A DNA stretch of 64,000 nt. Origin: Roseibium marinum (GTDB lineage Bacteria; Pseudomonadota; Alphaproteobacteria; Rhizobiales; Stappiaceae). The stretch spans positions 1-64,000 of the forward strand of contig NZ_PPCN01000007.1 in NCBI RefSeq assembly GCF_002906165.1. Reading direction: 5' to 3'. A program made the translations under genes and the position numbers. Shown here piece by piece: positions 18,628 to 26,745 of this stretch (positions within the stretch are counted from its first letter, which is position 1; each line of letters starts with the position of its first letter). The notes under the pieces are model-generated. The model did no database searches, was not told the DNA's origin, and saw only the letters and a list, made by a program, of their open reading frames with translations.

Positions 18628-19715
18628 TGCGCCTGGAACTGGTCAAGAGAAAAGAACGCAGCAAGACAATGGCGTTGCTGTCGCCCGTGATCGCCATCGG
18701 CCTGACCGCCCTGGCGGCGGCAATCATCTTCGCGGTTTCCGGTCACAACCCGCTTGTCGGTCTCTACAAGTTCTTTGTCGAACCCCTCACACAGCAATGG
18801 TCCCTGCAGGCAACGATTGCCAAGGCAACGCCTCTGGTGCTGATCGGCTGCGGACTGGCCGTCTGCTATCTCTCCAACAACTGGAACATCGGCGCGGAAG
18901 GCCAATTCGTCGTCGGGGCCCTGTTCGGCTCGGCGCTGCCCGTACTGTTTCCCGAGTTCGAATCCGGCGCCACCCTGCCGCTCATGCTGATATTCGGTGC
19001 CGTTGGCGGTGCCCTGTGGGCGCTGATCCCGGCCGTGCTCAAGAACTGGTTCAATACCAACGAAATCCTGACCAGCCTGATGCTTGTCTATGTGGCAAGC
19101 CTGATCCTGGATTATCTGGTGCGCGGCCCCTGGCGCGATCCCGATGGCTACAACTTCCCGGAATCGAGGCTTTTTTCCGACGCCGCGATCGTGCCGAACG
19201 TCTTTGGCGGCACCATGAGCCTGTCGACGCCGATCACCATCGTCATTGCGCTTATTCTGGCGGTCGTCCTGGCGAAAACACTCAAGGGCTTCGAGATCAG
19301 GGTCATGGGCGAAAGCCCGCGCGCAGGTAGCTTTGCCGGTTTCTCCGCGAAACGCCTGACGCTGTTCGCCTTCGCCCTGGCGGGCGGTCTCGCGGGCCTT
19401 GCCGGCACAATGGAGGTGTCCGGAGGGCTCAACCAGCTTCTTCCGACCATTTCGCCAGGTTACGGCTTCACCGCGATCATTGTCGCCTTTCTGGGACGGT
19501 TGAACCCGATCGGCATCATTATTGCCGGATTTGTGCTGGCGCTTTCCTATATCGGCGGTGAGGCCGTGCAATCGGCCATGGGAGTGTCCAACAAGATCGC
19601 AAGCGTGATCCAGGGCTTGCTGCTGTTCTTCGTTCTCGCCTGCGACACGCTGATCCTCTACCGCATACGGTTCGTCTCGCATCATGCGCCGGCAGGGGAG
19701 GCCTCCCATGTTTGA
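18627..19715 (+). CDS. ABC importer permease (YufP/NupP type)
   Basis: A 362-residue permease with about eight to ten spans. Family hallmarks are WNIGAEGQFVVGALFGS, NTNEILTSLMLVYVA, GFEIRVMGESPRAGSFAGFS (cytoplasmic coupling loop) and GLAGTMEVSGG. Its start codon overlaps the ATPase stop (TGATG). It forms a heterodimeric channel with the next gene product. Homologues carry guanosine and other nucleosides in Gram-positives; in this purine cluster the likely cargo is a purine base or nucleoside (inference). Confidence 0.88.
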   Translation: MRLELVKRKERSKTMALLSPVIAIGLTALAAAIIFAVSGHNPLVGLYKFFVEPLTQQWSLQATIAKATPLVLIGCGLAVCYLSNNWNIGAEGQFVVGALFGSALPVLFPEFESGATLPLMLIFGAVGGALWALIPAVLKNWFNTNEILTSLMLVYVASLILDYLVRGPWRDPDGYNFPESRLFSDAAIVPNVFGGTMSLSTPITIVIALILAVVLAKTLKGFEIRVMGESPRAGSFAGFSAKRLTLFAFALAGGLAGLAGTMEVSGGLNQLLPTISPGYGFTAIIVAFLGRLNPIGIIIAGFVLALSYIGGEAVQSAMGVSNKIASVIQGLLLFFVLACDTLILYRIRFVSHHAPAGEASHV

Positions 19716-20625
19716 AGCCGTTCTTCTCACCGTGATAACGGCGGCGACACCGCTGTTGATCGCAGCTGTCGGCGAACTGGTCGTCGAACGCTCCGGCGTC
19801 CTGAACCTTGGCGTTGAAGGCATGATGATCATGGGCGCGGTCGTCGGCTTCGCGGTTGCCAACCAGACCGGCTCCGGCACGCTCGGCGTGGTCGCGGCGG
19901 TTGCCGCGGGAATGGCGATGTCGGCGCTGTTCGGTTTCCTCGTCCTGTTCCTGGTGGCCAATCAGGTGGCAACCGGTCTGGCCCTGACCATACTCGGCAT
20001 CGGCTTTTCCGGCCTGATCGGAGAGGCCTTCATCGGCGTGCCCGGATTGAGAATCCCCAGCCTGTATATTCCCGGCCTGTCGGACATTCCGTTCATCGGT
20101 CCGGTCTTCTTTCAGCAGGACGCGATCGTCTATCTCGGTTTCGCCCTGGTGGCCGCTGTCGCTTATACGCTGTTCAGGACCCGTCTCGGCCTGGTCCTGC
20201 GCGCTGTCGGCGACAATCACACCTCCGCGCACGCGCTCGGCTATTCCGTGCTCAAGGTGCGGTTTCTGGCGGTGCTCTTCGGCGGAGCCTGCGCAGGCCT
20301 TGCCGGAGCATACATGTCGCTCGCCTATACGCCGCAATGGGTGGAAAACATGACCGCGGGCAGGGGCTGGATCGCGCTTGCACTGGTGGTGTTTTCATCG
20401 TGGCTGCCGCTGCGCGTGGTTGCCGGTGCCTACCTGTTCGGCGCCGTAAGTGTCCTCAATCTTCATGCCCAGGCCCACGAGATGGTGAATATCCCGTCGC
20501 AACTGCTCTCCAGCCTGCCGTATCTTGCGACGATCCTGGTCCTTGTGCTCATCTCGGCAAACCGCAGACTGACGCTGGTCAACACACCGGCCTGTCTTGG
20601 CAAGCCGTTTGTTCCAGACCGGTAA
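19708..20625 (+). CDS. ABC importer permease (YufQ/NupQ type)
   Basis: A 305-residue permease, partner of the preceding gene. Hallmarks: ERSGVLNLGVEGMMIMGAVVGF, NQVATGLALTILGIGFSGLIG, and GLVLRAVGDNHTSAHALGYSV. The start at 19708 is preceded by GGGGAGG and overlaps the previous gene by 8 bases; an upstream in-frame start would lengthen it without a ribosome site. A hairpin overlapping its stop (20617-20643) separates it from the binding-protein gene. Confidence 0.88.
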   Translation: MFEAVLLTVITAATPLLIAAVGELVVERSGVLNLGVEGMMIMGAVVGFAVANQTGSGTLGVVAAVAAGMAMSALFGFLVLFLVANQVATGLALTILGIGFSGLIGEAFIGVPGLRIPSLYIPGLSDIPFIGPVFFQQDAIVYLGFALVAAVAYTLFRTRLGLVLRAVGDNHTSAHALGYSVLKVRFLAVLFGGACAGLAGAYMSLAYTPQWVENMTAGRGWIALALVVFSSWLPLRVVAGAYLFGAVSVLNLHAQAHEMVNIPSQLLSSLPYLATILVLVLISANRRLTLVNTPACLGKPFVPDR

Positions 20626-20643
20626 ACCACCCGGTGGCCGGTC
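20617..20643 (+). terminator. Hairpin at end of permease gene, ahead of the BMP gene
   Basis: GACCGG (20617-20622) pairs with CCGGTC (20638-20643), with further inner pairing CCAC/GGTG. It spans the permease stop codon. No U tract follows, so partial termination or mRNA processing is more likely than full termination. The 80-base gap behind it may also hold a separate promoter for the abundant binding protein. Confidence 0.5.
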
Positions 20644-20725
20644 AAGTCCACATCCCGCAGCGATCCGGGAACGGACTCATCATCTGATCGCAATACAAAG
20701 TTTAAACAAGAGGGGAATGAACCAA

Positions 20726-21790
20726 ATGAAATCTCTTTTGAAAGCAACCGTCGCCGCTTTCGCCATCGTGGCCGCCGGGTCCGCGGCGAGTGCTGCCGAT
20801 GTCAAGGCGTGCTTTATCTATGTCGGACCGATTGGCGACTTCGGCTGGTCCTACCAGCACGATCAGGGCCGTCTTGCCGTTGAGGAACAATTTGGCGACA
20901 AGGTCGAGACCGCCTATCTGGAAAGCGTTCCGGAAGGTCCGGATGCCGAACGCGCCATCGAACGGTTCGCCCGCGAAGGCTGCAACATCATCTTCACGAC
21001 CTCCTTCGGCTACATGAACCAGACGCTCAAGGTCGCCAAGAAGTTTCCGGACGTGAAATTCGAGCACGCGACGGGCTACAAGACTGCCGACAATGTCGCA
21101 ACCTACAATTCCAAGTTCCACCAGGGCCGCTACATCATCGGTCAGATTGCCGCAAAACAGTCCAAGACCGGTGTCGCCGGCTACATCGCCTCCTTCCCGA
21201 TTCCCGAAGTTGTCGCCGGAATCAACGCCTTCCTGCTCGGCGCGCAGTCGGTCAATCCGGACTTCAAGCTGAAAGTCGTCTGGGTCAATACCTGGTTCGA
21301 TCCGGGCAAGGAAGCGGATGCCGCCAAGGCGCTCGTTGACCAGGGCGCCGACATCATCACCCAGCACACCGATTCCACGGCCCCGCTGCAGGTTGCCCAG
21401 GAGCGGGGCGCTCACGGGTTCGGTCAGGCGTCCGACATGATCAACTTCGCCAAGGACGCTCAATACACCGCGATCATCGATGACTGGGCTCCCTACTACA
21501 TCGAGCGCGTTCAGGAAGTTCTCGACGGAACCTGGAAATCCGAAAGCACCTGGGACGGTCTTGCCGAAGGCCACGTCGTGATGGCGCCCTACACCAACCT
21601 GCCGGAAGACGTGGCCGAGATGGCGGAAGCCACCGAAGCCAAAATCAAGGGCGGTTGGGAGCCTTTCACCGGCCCGATCACCAAACAGGACGGTTCGGTC
21701 GCGGCGGAAGATGGCGTCGCCCTCGATGACGGTGCGATCCTGGGCATGAACTGGTACGTCCAGGGTGTGGACGACAAGCTGCCGCAGTAA
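20726..21790 (+). CDS. BMP-family (PnrA-like) substrate-binding protein
   Basis: A 354-residue periplasmic protein. The signal peptide MKSLLKATVAAFAIVAAGSAASA ends before ADVKACFIY; there is no lipobox Cys, so it is soluble. The BMP core is plain: YVGPIGDFGWSYQHDQGR, GCNIIFTTSFGYMNQTLKVAKKFPDVKFEHATGY, GYIASFPIPEVVAGINAFLLGA and GADIITQHTDSTAPLQVA. BMP proteins bind purine nucleosides in spirochaetes and Gram-positives. The ATG at 20726 is preferred because AGGGG lies at 10-base spacing; the ATG at 20717 is too close. It is flanked by hairpins on both sides. Confidence 0.9.
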   Translation: MKSLLKATVAAFAIVAAGSAASAADVKACFIYVGPIGDFGWSYQHDQGRLAVEEQFGDKVETAYLESVPEGPDAERAIERFAREGCNIIFTTSFGYMNQTLKVAKKFPDVKFEHATGYKTADNVATYNSKFHQGRYIIGQIAAKQSKTGVAGYIASFPIPEVVAGINAFLLGAQSVNPDFKLKVVWVNTWFDPGKEADAAKALVDQGADIITQHTDSTAPLQVAQERGAHGFGQASDMINFAKDAQYTAIIDDWAPYYIERVQEVLDGTWKSESTWDGLAEGHVVMAPYTNLPEDVAEMAEATEAKIKGGWEPFTGPITKQDGSVAAEDGVALDDGAILGMNWYVQGVDDKLPQ

Positions 21791-21802
21791 GCGTAAACAG
21801 GC

Positions 21803-21828
21803 CGGTCCGGGAACCATTTCCCGGACCG
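21803..21828 (+). terminator. Strong 11-bp hairpin after the BMP gene
   Basis: CGGTCCGGGAA (21803-21813) pairs perfectly with TTCCCGGACCG (21818-21828) around a CCAT loop, 12 bases after the stop codon. No T run follows, so it likely stabilises the binding-protein mRNA or gives partial termination before puuD. Confidence 0.65.
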
Positions 21829-21864
21829 CCACTTCGGAACCTCAGAAAAACGGACGCGCGACTC

Positions 21865-23046
21865 ATGACCCTTGCCTTTGCAATGGACTGGCTAAACCTG
21901 CTTTTCAGATGGGCCCATTTGATCGTCGGTATCGGCTGGATAGGCACGTCCTTTTATTTCATTGCGTTGGATCTTTCCCTGCGCAAGCGGGAAAGTATGA
22001 AGGAAGGCGTTCTGGGAACAGCCTGGGAGGTGCATGGCGGCGGATTCTATCACGTCGAAAAATACATGACCGCGCCAAAAGAACTGCCGGATGACCTGAT
22101 CTGGTACAAATGGGAGGCCTATCTGACCTGGGTGACCGGGTTCGCGCTCCTTGTCGTCCAGTATTATTTCAATGCGACGGCCTATCTGATCGACCCGAGC
22201 GTTTTAAAGCTCATGCCGAGTGAAGCGGTGCTCATTTCCATTGCCTCCCTGGTCGCCGGCTGGTTCATCTATGACAAGCTGTGCAAATCCCCCATCGGCA
22301 GGAACACGCCGCTTCTGGCGGTTTGCGTCTTCGTCCTGATCCTGGCCGCCGCATATATGTTCACCCACGTCTTTTCCGGCCGTGGAGCGCTGATCCATAT
22401 CGGTGCCTTCATCGGCACGATCATGGCCGTGAATGTCTTCGGCGTGATCATCCCCAACCAGAAGAAGATCGCCGCCAGCCTGATGGCGGGTGAAGCGCCG
22501 GACCCTGCGCTTGGAGCCATCGGCAAGCAGCGCTCCGTGCACAACAACTATCTGACCCTTCCAGTTCTCCTGATGATGGTGTCCAACCATTACCCCATGC
22601 TGACGGGACATCCGCACGCCTGGCTTCTCGTTGCGCTGGTTCTGATCATCGGCGGGATGGTGCGCCACTTCTTCAACCGGCATGACGCGGGTGACGAGTT
22701 CGGTAAATTCTGGTGGTCGCTTCCGCTCGCCGCTGTCGCAACGATGGCCGCCATCGTCATGACAGCACCGCGCGACTTTTCCGGATCGCAAACGGTCAGC
22801 GATGCGACCGTGCTGCAGATGGCCCGGACCCATTGCGCAATCTGTCACTCTGCGAATCCGACCTACGAGGGGTTTGACGAAGCTCCCAAGGAAATCGAAC
22901 TCGATACCGTCGCGAACCTGCATCGCTACGCGGATCTCATCATGGCCCAGGCCGTGCAGTCGGACGCCATGCCCCTTGGCAATGAAACCGGAATGACGGC
23001 TGAAGACCGGGCCACATTGGGCGCCTGGATCAGTCAGCAGAAATAG
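21865..23046 (+). CDS. puuD: Membrane urate oxidase PuuD with C-terminal cytochrome c domain
   Basis: A 393-residue protein. About eight membrane spans fill residues 1-310, starting WLNLLFRWAHLIVGIGWIGTSFYFIALD, with conserved GGGFYHVEKY and VHNNYLTLPVLLMMVSNHYP. A monohaem cytochrome c domain follows, with the haem motif CAICH at residues 324-328 and a distal Met candidate in SDAMPLGN. PuuD oxidises urate to 5-hydroxyisourate and passes the electrons to the respiratory chain rather than to O2 as soluble uricase does. Both the urate-consuming partner genes (uraH, uraD) are in this cluster, which supports the assignment. Confidence 0.94.
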   Translation: MTLAFAMDWLNLLFRWAHLIVGIGWIGTSFYFIALDLSLRKRESMKEGVLGTAWEVHGGGFYHVEKYMTAPKELPDDLIWYKWEAYLTWVTGFALLVVQYYFNATAYLIDPSVLKLMPSEAVLISIASLVAGWFIYDKLCKSPIGRNTPLLAVCVFVLILAAAYMFTHVFSGRGALIHIGAFIGTIMAVNVFGVIIPNQKKIAASLMAGEAPDPALGAIGKQRSVHNNYLTLPVLLMMVSNHYPMLTGHPHAWLLVALVLIIGGMVRHFFNRHDAGDEFGKFWWSLPLAAVATMAAIVMTAPRDFSGSQTVSDATVLQMARTHCAICHSANPTYEGFDEAPKEIELDTVANLHRYADLIMAQAVQSDAMPLGNETGMTAEDRATLGAWISQQK

Positions 23047-23055
23047 CTTCCAGCC

Positions 23056-23565
23056 ATGATCACCCTTGCCCGAATAAACAGGATGGACCTAGAGGCCTTC
23101 GTGACCGCCTTTGGCGATGTTGCCGAACATTCTCCGTGGGTCGCCGAAAACGCATTCGGCAAAGCCCCGTTCGCCGACCGGGAAGCTGTCATAAACGCCT
23201 TCGAAACAGCCATGAATGCGGCATCCGGAGACAGGCAACTGGCTCTTGTCCGCGCGCATCCGGACCTGGCCGGAAAGGCGGCGCTCGCCGGCGAGGTCGC
23301 CGAGGATTCAAAACGCGAGCAGGCGGGAGCCGGGTTGAATACACTATCGCCCGAAGAATTCGCCCGCTTCACACAGCTCAATACACGCTACAAGACCAAA
23401 TTCGGGTTTCCGTTCATATTCGCGGTCAAGGGAGCGACCAAACACATGATCCTCGCGGCCTTCGAAGACCGGATCGCAAATTCCGCCGAAGACGAACTGG
23501 CGACAGCCTTGACGCAAATCGCCCGCATTTTCCGATTCCGCCTCGAAGATAGAATAAGTAAATAG
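23056..23565 (+). CDS. uraD: OHCU decarboxylase
   Basis: A 169-residue all-alpha protein with UraD signatures: the catalytic His in RAHPDLAGKAA (H68), the QAGAGLNTLSPEEFARFTQLNTRYKTKFGFPFIFAVKG block, and a C-terminal EDELATALTQIARIFRFRLEDRI. It decarboxylates OHCU to S-allantoin, completing the urate ring-opening path begun by PuuD and UraH. It begins 9 bases after puuD. No allantoinase gene follows, so allantoin breakdown must be encoded elsewhere or absent. Confidence 0.93.
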   Translation: MITLARINRMDLEAFVTAFGDVAEHSPWVAENAFGKAPFADREAVINAFETAMNAASGDRQLALVRAHPDLAGKAALAGEVAEDSKREQAGAGLNTLSPEEFARFTQLNTRYKTKFGFPFIFAVKGATKHMILAAFEDRIANSAEDELATALTQIARIFRFRLEDRISK

Positions 23566-23710
23566 CATAATAATACCCTTACCGAAGATAGTATAAACAT
23601 TTTTTAATCGTGTAAGTTTATTGATAAAATTAAGATTGGAGAGACTTCCAATTTACGAGAATTATGACCTGACGTAAGATAAGGAAAATTAATTGGTTGG
23701 GAGGCCGATT

Positions 23711-24199
23711 GTGTTCCGGAATCTTGCAGCGTTTCTGTTTTTCTTGATGCCGTTCTGCCTGACCTCCACCGCAATTTCGCTGGATCAGGACAAGACCATC
23801 CTTACGGTCTCCGGAAAGATCTCGGCCGGCGATCCGGCGCAGTTTTCGATCGGGAAACTGGAAGCATTGCCACGCAGCACGATTGAGACAGCGACACCCT
23901 GGCATGACGGCCGGGTCACGTTTGAAGGCGTTTTGCTGAGCGACCTGATGAGCCAGATTGGTGCTGAAGGCACGCGCGCGCAAGTCACTGCCCTGAATGA
24001 CTACCGGGCTGTCATTCCGATGTCCGATTTCCAATCGAGCAAACCGATTCTGGCCTACAAGGCGAATGGGCAATACCTGACCATCCGCGACAAAGGACCT
24101 CTATTCATCATTTACCCCTACGACGATCATCCGGAAATGAAAACCGAGATCTACTATTCCCGCTCCGTCTGGCAAGTCAGATCCATATTGATCGAATAG
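23711..24199 (+). CDS. pruR: PruR-like periplasmic pterin-binding protein (SUOX-like fold)
   Basis: A 162-residue exported protein. Signal peptide MFRNLAAFLFFLMPFCLTSTAIS, then a small molybdopterin-oxidoreductase-type fold (LTVSGKISAGDPAQFSIGKLEALPR, FEGVLLSDLMSQIGA, GPLFIIYPYDDHPEM, SRSVWQVRSI). The mature part has no Cys, so the Mo-ligating Cys of sulfite oxidase is missing and an enzyme role is unlikely. In Agrobacterium tumefaciens a protein of this type, PruR, binds pterins and controls the adjacent GGDEF-EAL enzyme DcpA; the same two-gene order occurs here with an 11-base gap. The start is GTG 23711 with GGGAGG at 6-base spacing; an upstream TTG is weaker. Symbol assigned by architecture and synteny. 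Confidence 0.75.
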   Translation: MFRNLAAFLFFLMPFCLTSTAISLDQDKTILTVSGKISAGDPAQFSIGKLEALPRSTIETATPWHDGRVTFEGVLLSDLMSQIGAEGTRAQVTALNDYRAVIPMSDFQSSKPILAYKANGQYLTIRDKGPLFIIYPYDDHPEMKTEIYYSRSVWQVRSILIE

Positions 24200-24210
24200 G
24201 GGGAGGCACA

Positions 24211-26163
24211 ATGCAGCGCAATCATATCTGGCACTGGACCGTATTGTGCTCGTTCCTGATCGCACTCTTCGTGTTCTGGACCTTTTTTTATGCTTCCGAC
24301 CCCCTGGAGCAGGAACAGGTGAGATCGCTGGAATACGATACCGTGTGGTCGGCAACCAACGGCCGCAACGAATTTTATAAATATACCACCAGCATCTCCA
24401 GATACCTCCAGTCCGGCAAACCGACAGACCTCGAAGACGCTCTGTTGAAATACGAAATATTTCTGGGCCGGATGGACATGTGGAAGTCCGGAAGTTTCAA
24501 GGCAGTCCTTGCGAAGTCCCCTAAATCCCGTGAAGCCTTGGAGGCTCTCTCGCTCGATCTGGAAAACCTGACACCTTACATGCGGTCCATTGCGACGGCG
24601 CAGGCCGGCGCCTTGCACACGATACTGGACAGCATGGCGCCAAGAATTGAGACAATTGCCGGAACATCCTATCAATCCAGCATACGGCGTTTCAGCGAGG
24701 AAAGGCAGGCATTCCAGGACCGGCTGATGACCGAAAAACGGATTGTTCTGGGTCTCTTGATCCTTGCAGCGGGTCTGCTTGCGGTCGTCATGCGTCAGAA
24801 TCGCGTCCTGACCTCCGCCAATGACACCATAGCAGGGGATGCGAAGCGACTGACCTTCATGGCCAAGCACGATGCCTTGACAGAGCTCCCGAACCGGACG
24901 CTGCTGAGCGAATACATGATCAAGGCCAGGACACACCTTGCCCCCGGTGAACACCTGCTCGCCGTCGCACTGGATCTGGATGGCTTCAAGGCCATCAACG
25001 ACACGCTCGGACATATCGGCGGCGATGCACTTCTGGTCGCTCTTTCTCGAAGGTTGAAGGACTTTGTGACCGGTCTTCCGGGCAGAAATCTCGCCGCCCG
25101 CGTCGGCGGTGACGAATTCATCCTGGTTTTCCGATACAGCAAACACGCGATAGACGTCGAAACGACGATCCGCGCGCTCGCAAGTGAGTTCAAAACGCCC
25201 CTTGAAACCACGATCGGCAGCGTCCTGGTTGGCGCATCGATCGGTTATGCCTTGGCCGGCAGCAGGCAGGCAACCGGCTATGTCATCCTCAATGCGGATA
25301 TCGCCCTGATGGAAGCAAAAGGGGCAGGGCGCGGAACGGCGATGCATTTTTGCGAACCCATGCGGACCCGTCTCGAACGCAGGTTGCAGATCGAAAGGCA
25401 GCTCCCGAACGCCTTGCGCAACGCAATGATCCAGCCGCACTACCAACTGCAAGTCAATATCGCCACGGGTGAACCGGTTGGAATGGAGGCACTTGCCCGC
25501 TGGACCCACAGCGACATCGGCCCCATATCCCCGGCCGAATTCATTCCGATCGCGGAAGCCAGCGGCGACGTGATCGAACTGGGCCGGTTCATGTTGAGAT
25601 CCGCCTGCCGCGATATCCAGCTCATGCCCGGCCACATTCACGTCTCTGTAAACCTGTCGATGATCCAGCTGATGAACGACGATATCGTCGAGCTCGTCTG
25701 CTCGACATTGAGGGAGACAGGCCTTCCGGCAAACCGGCTCAAACTGGAGATCACCGAAAGCGTCTTCATGCAAAACACCGATTTCGTATCCGGCGTTCTC
25801 ACGAGGCTTCAGAACCTTGGCGTATCCATTTCCCTCGATGATTTCGGGACAGGCTATTCCGCTCTGAGTTACCTGAACAAATTCAAATGGAACGAACTGA
25901 AAATCGACCGGTCCTTTGTCACCGCGTGTGACGCTTCCCCGAAGGCGCTCAACGTCGTCAAGGTCATCAAATCATTGGCGAGCAAAATGAACGCGACGCT
26001 TCTGATTGAAGGCATGGAAACACGCAAACAGGTTGAAACATTCAAAAACCTCGGCTGTCTCTACGCACAGGGCTATTTTTACAGCAAACCAAAGCCGATT
26101 TTCGAGATCCAGCGGTTCCTCAGCGGCGCGGAAACGCCCCTTAATGTCGTTGCCCTAAACTGA
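24211..26163 (+). CDS. dcpA: DcpA-like dual diguanylate cyclase / c-di-GMP phosphodiesterase
   Basis: A 650-residue inner-membrane enzyme. A membrane span at about residues 8-28, a periplasmic alpha-helical region of about 145 residues, and a second span near 175-195 are followed by GGDEF and EAL domains. The GGDEF motif is intact at 299-303 and the EAL motif at 426-428; LDLDGFKAINDTLGH, DDFGTGYSALSYLNKFKWNELKIDRSF and the later phosphodiesterase residues are also present, so both activities may work. It lies in one operon with the pruR-like gene, as in Agrobacterium, where pterin-bound PruR biases DcpA toward c-di-GMP breakdown and limits attachment. Function inferred from that model. Confidence 0.82.
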   Translation: MQRNHIWHWTVLCSFLIALFVFWTFFYASDPLEQEQVRSLEYDTVWSATNGRNEFYKYTTSISRYLQSGKPTDLEDALLKYEIFLGRMDMWKSGSFKAVLAKSPKSREALEALSLDLENLTPYMRSIATAQAGALHTILDSMAPRIETIAGTSYQSSIRRFSEERQAFQDRLMTEKRIVLGLLILAAGLLAVVMRQNRVLTSANDTIAGDAKRLTFMAKHDALTELPNRTLLSEYMIKARTHLAPGEHLLAVALDLDGFKAINDTLGHIGGDALLVALSRRLKDFVTGLPGRNLAARVGGDEFILVFRYSKHAIDVETTIRALASEFKTPLETTIGSVLVGASIGYALAGSRQATGYVILNADIALMEAKGAGRGTAMHFCEPMRTRLERRLQIERQLPNALRNAMIQPHYQLQVNIATGEPVGMEALARWTHSDIGPISPAEFIPIAEASGDVIELGRFMLRSACRDIQLMPGHIHVSVNLSMIQLMNDDIVELVCSTLRETGLPANRLKLEITESVFMQNTDFVSGVLTRLQNLGVSISLDDFGTGYSALSYLNKFKWNELKIDRSFVTACDASPKALNVVKVIKSLASKMNATLLIEGMETRKQVETFKNLGCLYAQGYFYSKPKPIFEIQRFLSGAETPLNVVALN

Positions 26164-26264
26164 AACCGACCGCCTCTGTGAGAAACCTGTCCGATTAGGA
26201 TGTGCCTGGATCGACAGACCTGCAACCGGAACAGATTGGCAGGCTGTCGATCCGGGCAACCGCC

Positions 26265-26741
26265 TCATTCGGGAATATCGCCATGGGCGAGGCGGTCCGT
26301 CAGAATGTCGACGAGATCGATATCGGCCCGTTCGGTGAGCGACACAAAGCTGAAGGTCATGCTTTCGCGCGCCTGAACCATGGAGCCGGGGTAGGGCATG
26401 TAGACCAGCTCCCGGGAGGCAAAGGCGGGAGACGCCGTTCCGACCTGCCAGTTGCTGGCAATGCTGGCATCGACCAGATGCTGGACCAGACCGTCCGATC
26501 CCGGACGATGAAACGGAATACCCGCAAGGCGCAAATAGCTGGTCTTGTCATCGGCGGAACGAAAGCCGTCTATAAAGCTTGCCGCAAGGGCCTGAAGCTC
26601 CTCCGCCGCATCCGCGTTTGAAGTCCCGTGGACATGCGAATGCAGATGATCCGGTCCGGCATGATTGTGCCCTTGCTGATGCTGATGGGGATGCGTGTGA
26701 TCATGCGGGTGATGGTGACGGGCGTGATGTTCGTGTGCCAT
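26265..26741 (-). CDS. Histidine-rich protein in the guanidine operon, candidate nickel accessory
   Basis: A 158-residue protein I cannot assign to a family. The first 38 residues contain 17 His (starting MAHEHHARHHHPHDHTHPHQ), like the metal-storage tails of UreE, HypB or SlyD. Residues 40-158 form a compact domain with no Cys: AAEELQALAASFIDGFRSADDKTSYLRLAGIPF, LVQHLVDASIASNWQVGTASPAFASRELVYMPYPGSM, FVSLTERADIDLVDILTDRL. It starts 4 bases after the guanidine hydrolase stop, so it is surely cotranscribed. Guanidine hydrolase is nickel-dependent and in Synechocystis needs HypA/HypB-like helpers, none of which is encoded here. This protein may replace them, store nickel, or detoxify it. All of that is inference from context and composition. 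Confidence 0.7.
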   Translation of the reverse strand: MAHEHHARHHHPHDHTHPHQHQQGHNHAGPDHLHSHVHGTSNADAAEELQALAASFIDGFRSADDKTSYLRLAGIPFHRPGSDGLVQHLVDASIASNWQVGTASPAFASRELVYMPYPGSMVQARESMTFSFVSLTERADIDLVDILTDRLAHGDIPE

Positions 26742-26745
26742 GATT

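Noticed and set aside
23711..24199. Catalytic sulfite oxidase-type (MsrP/YedY) enzyme
   Set aside because: The mature protein has no Cys to hold molybdenum and is much shorter than MsrP; neighbouring GGDEF-EAL gene points to signalling.
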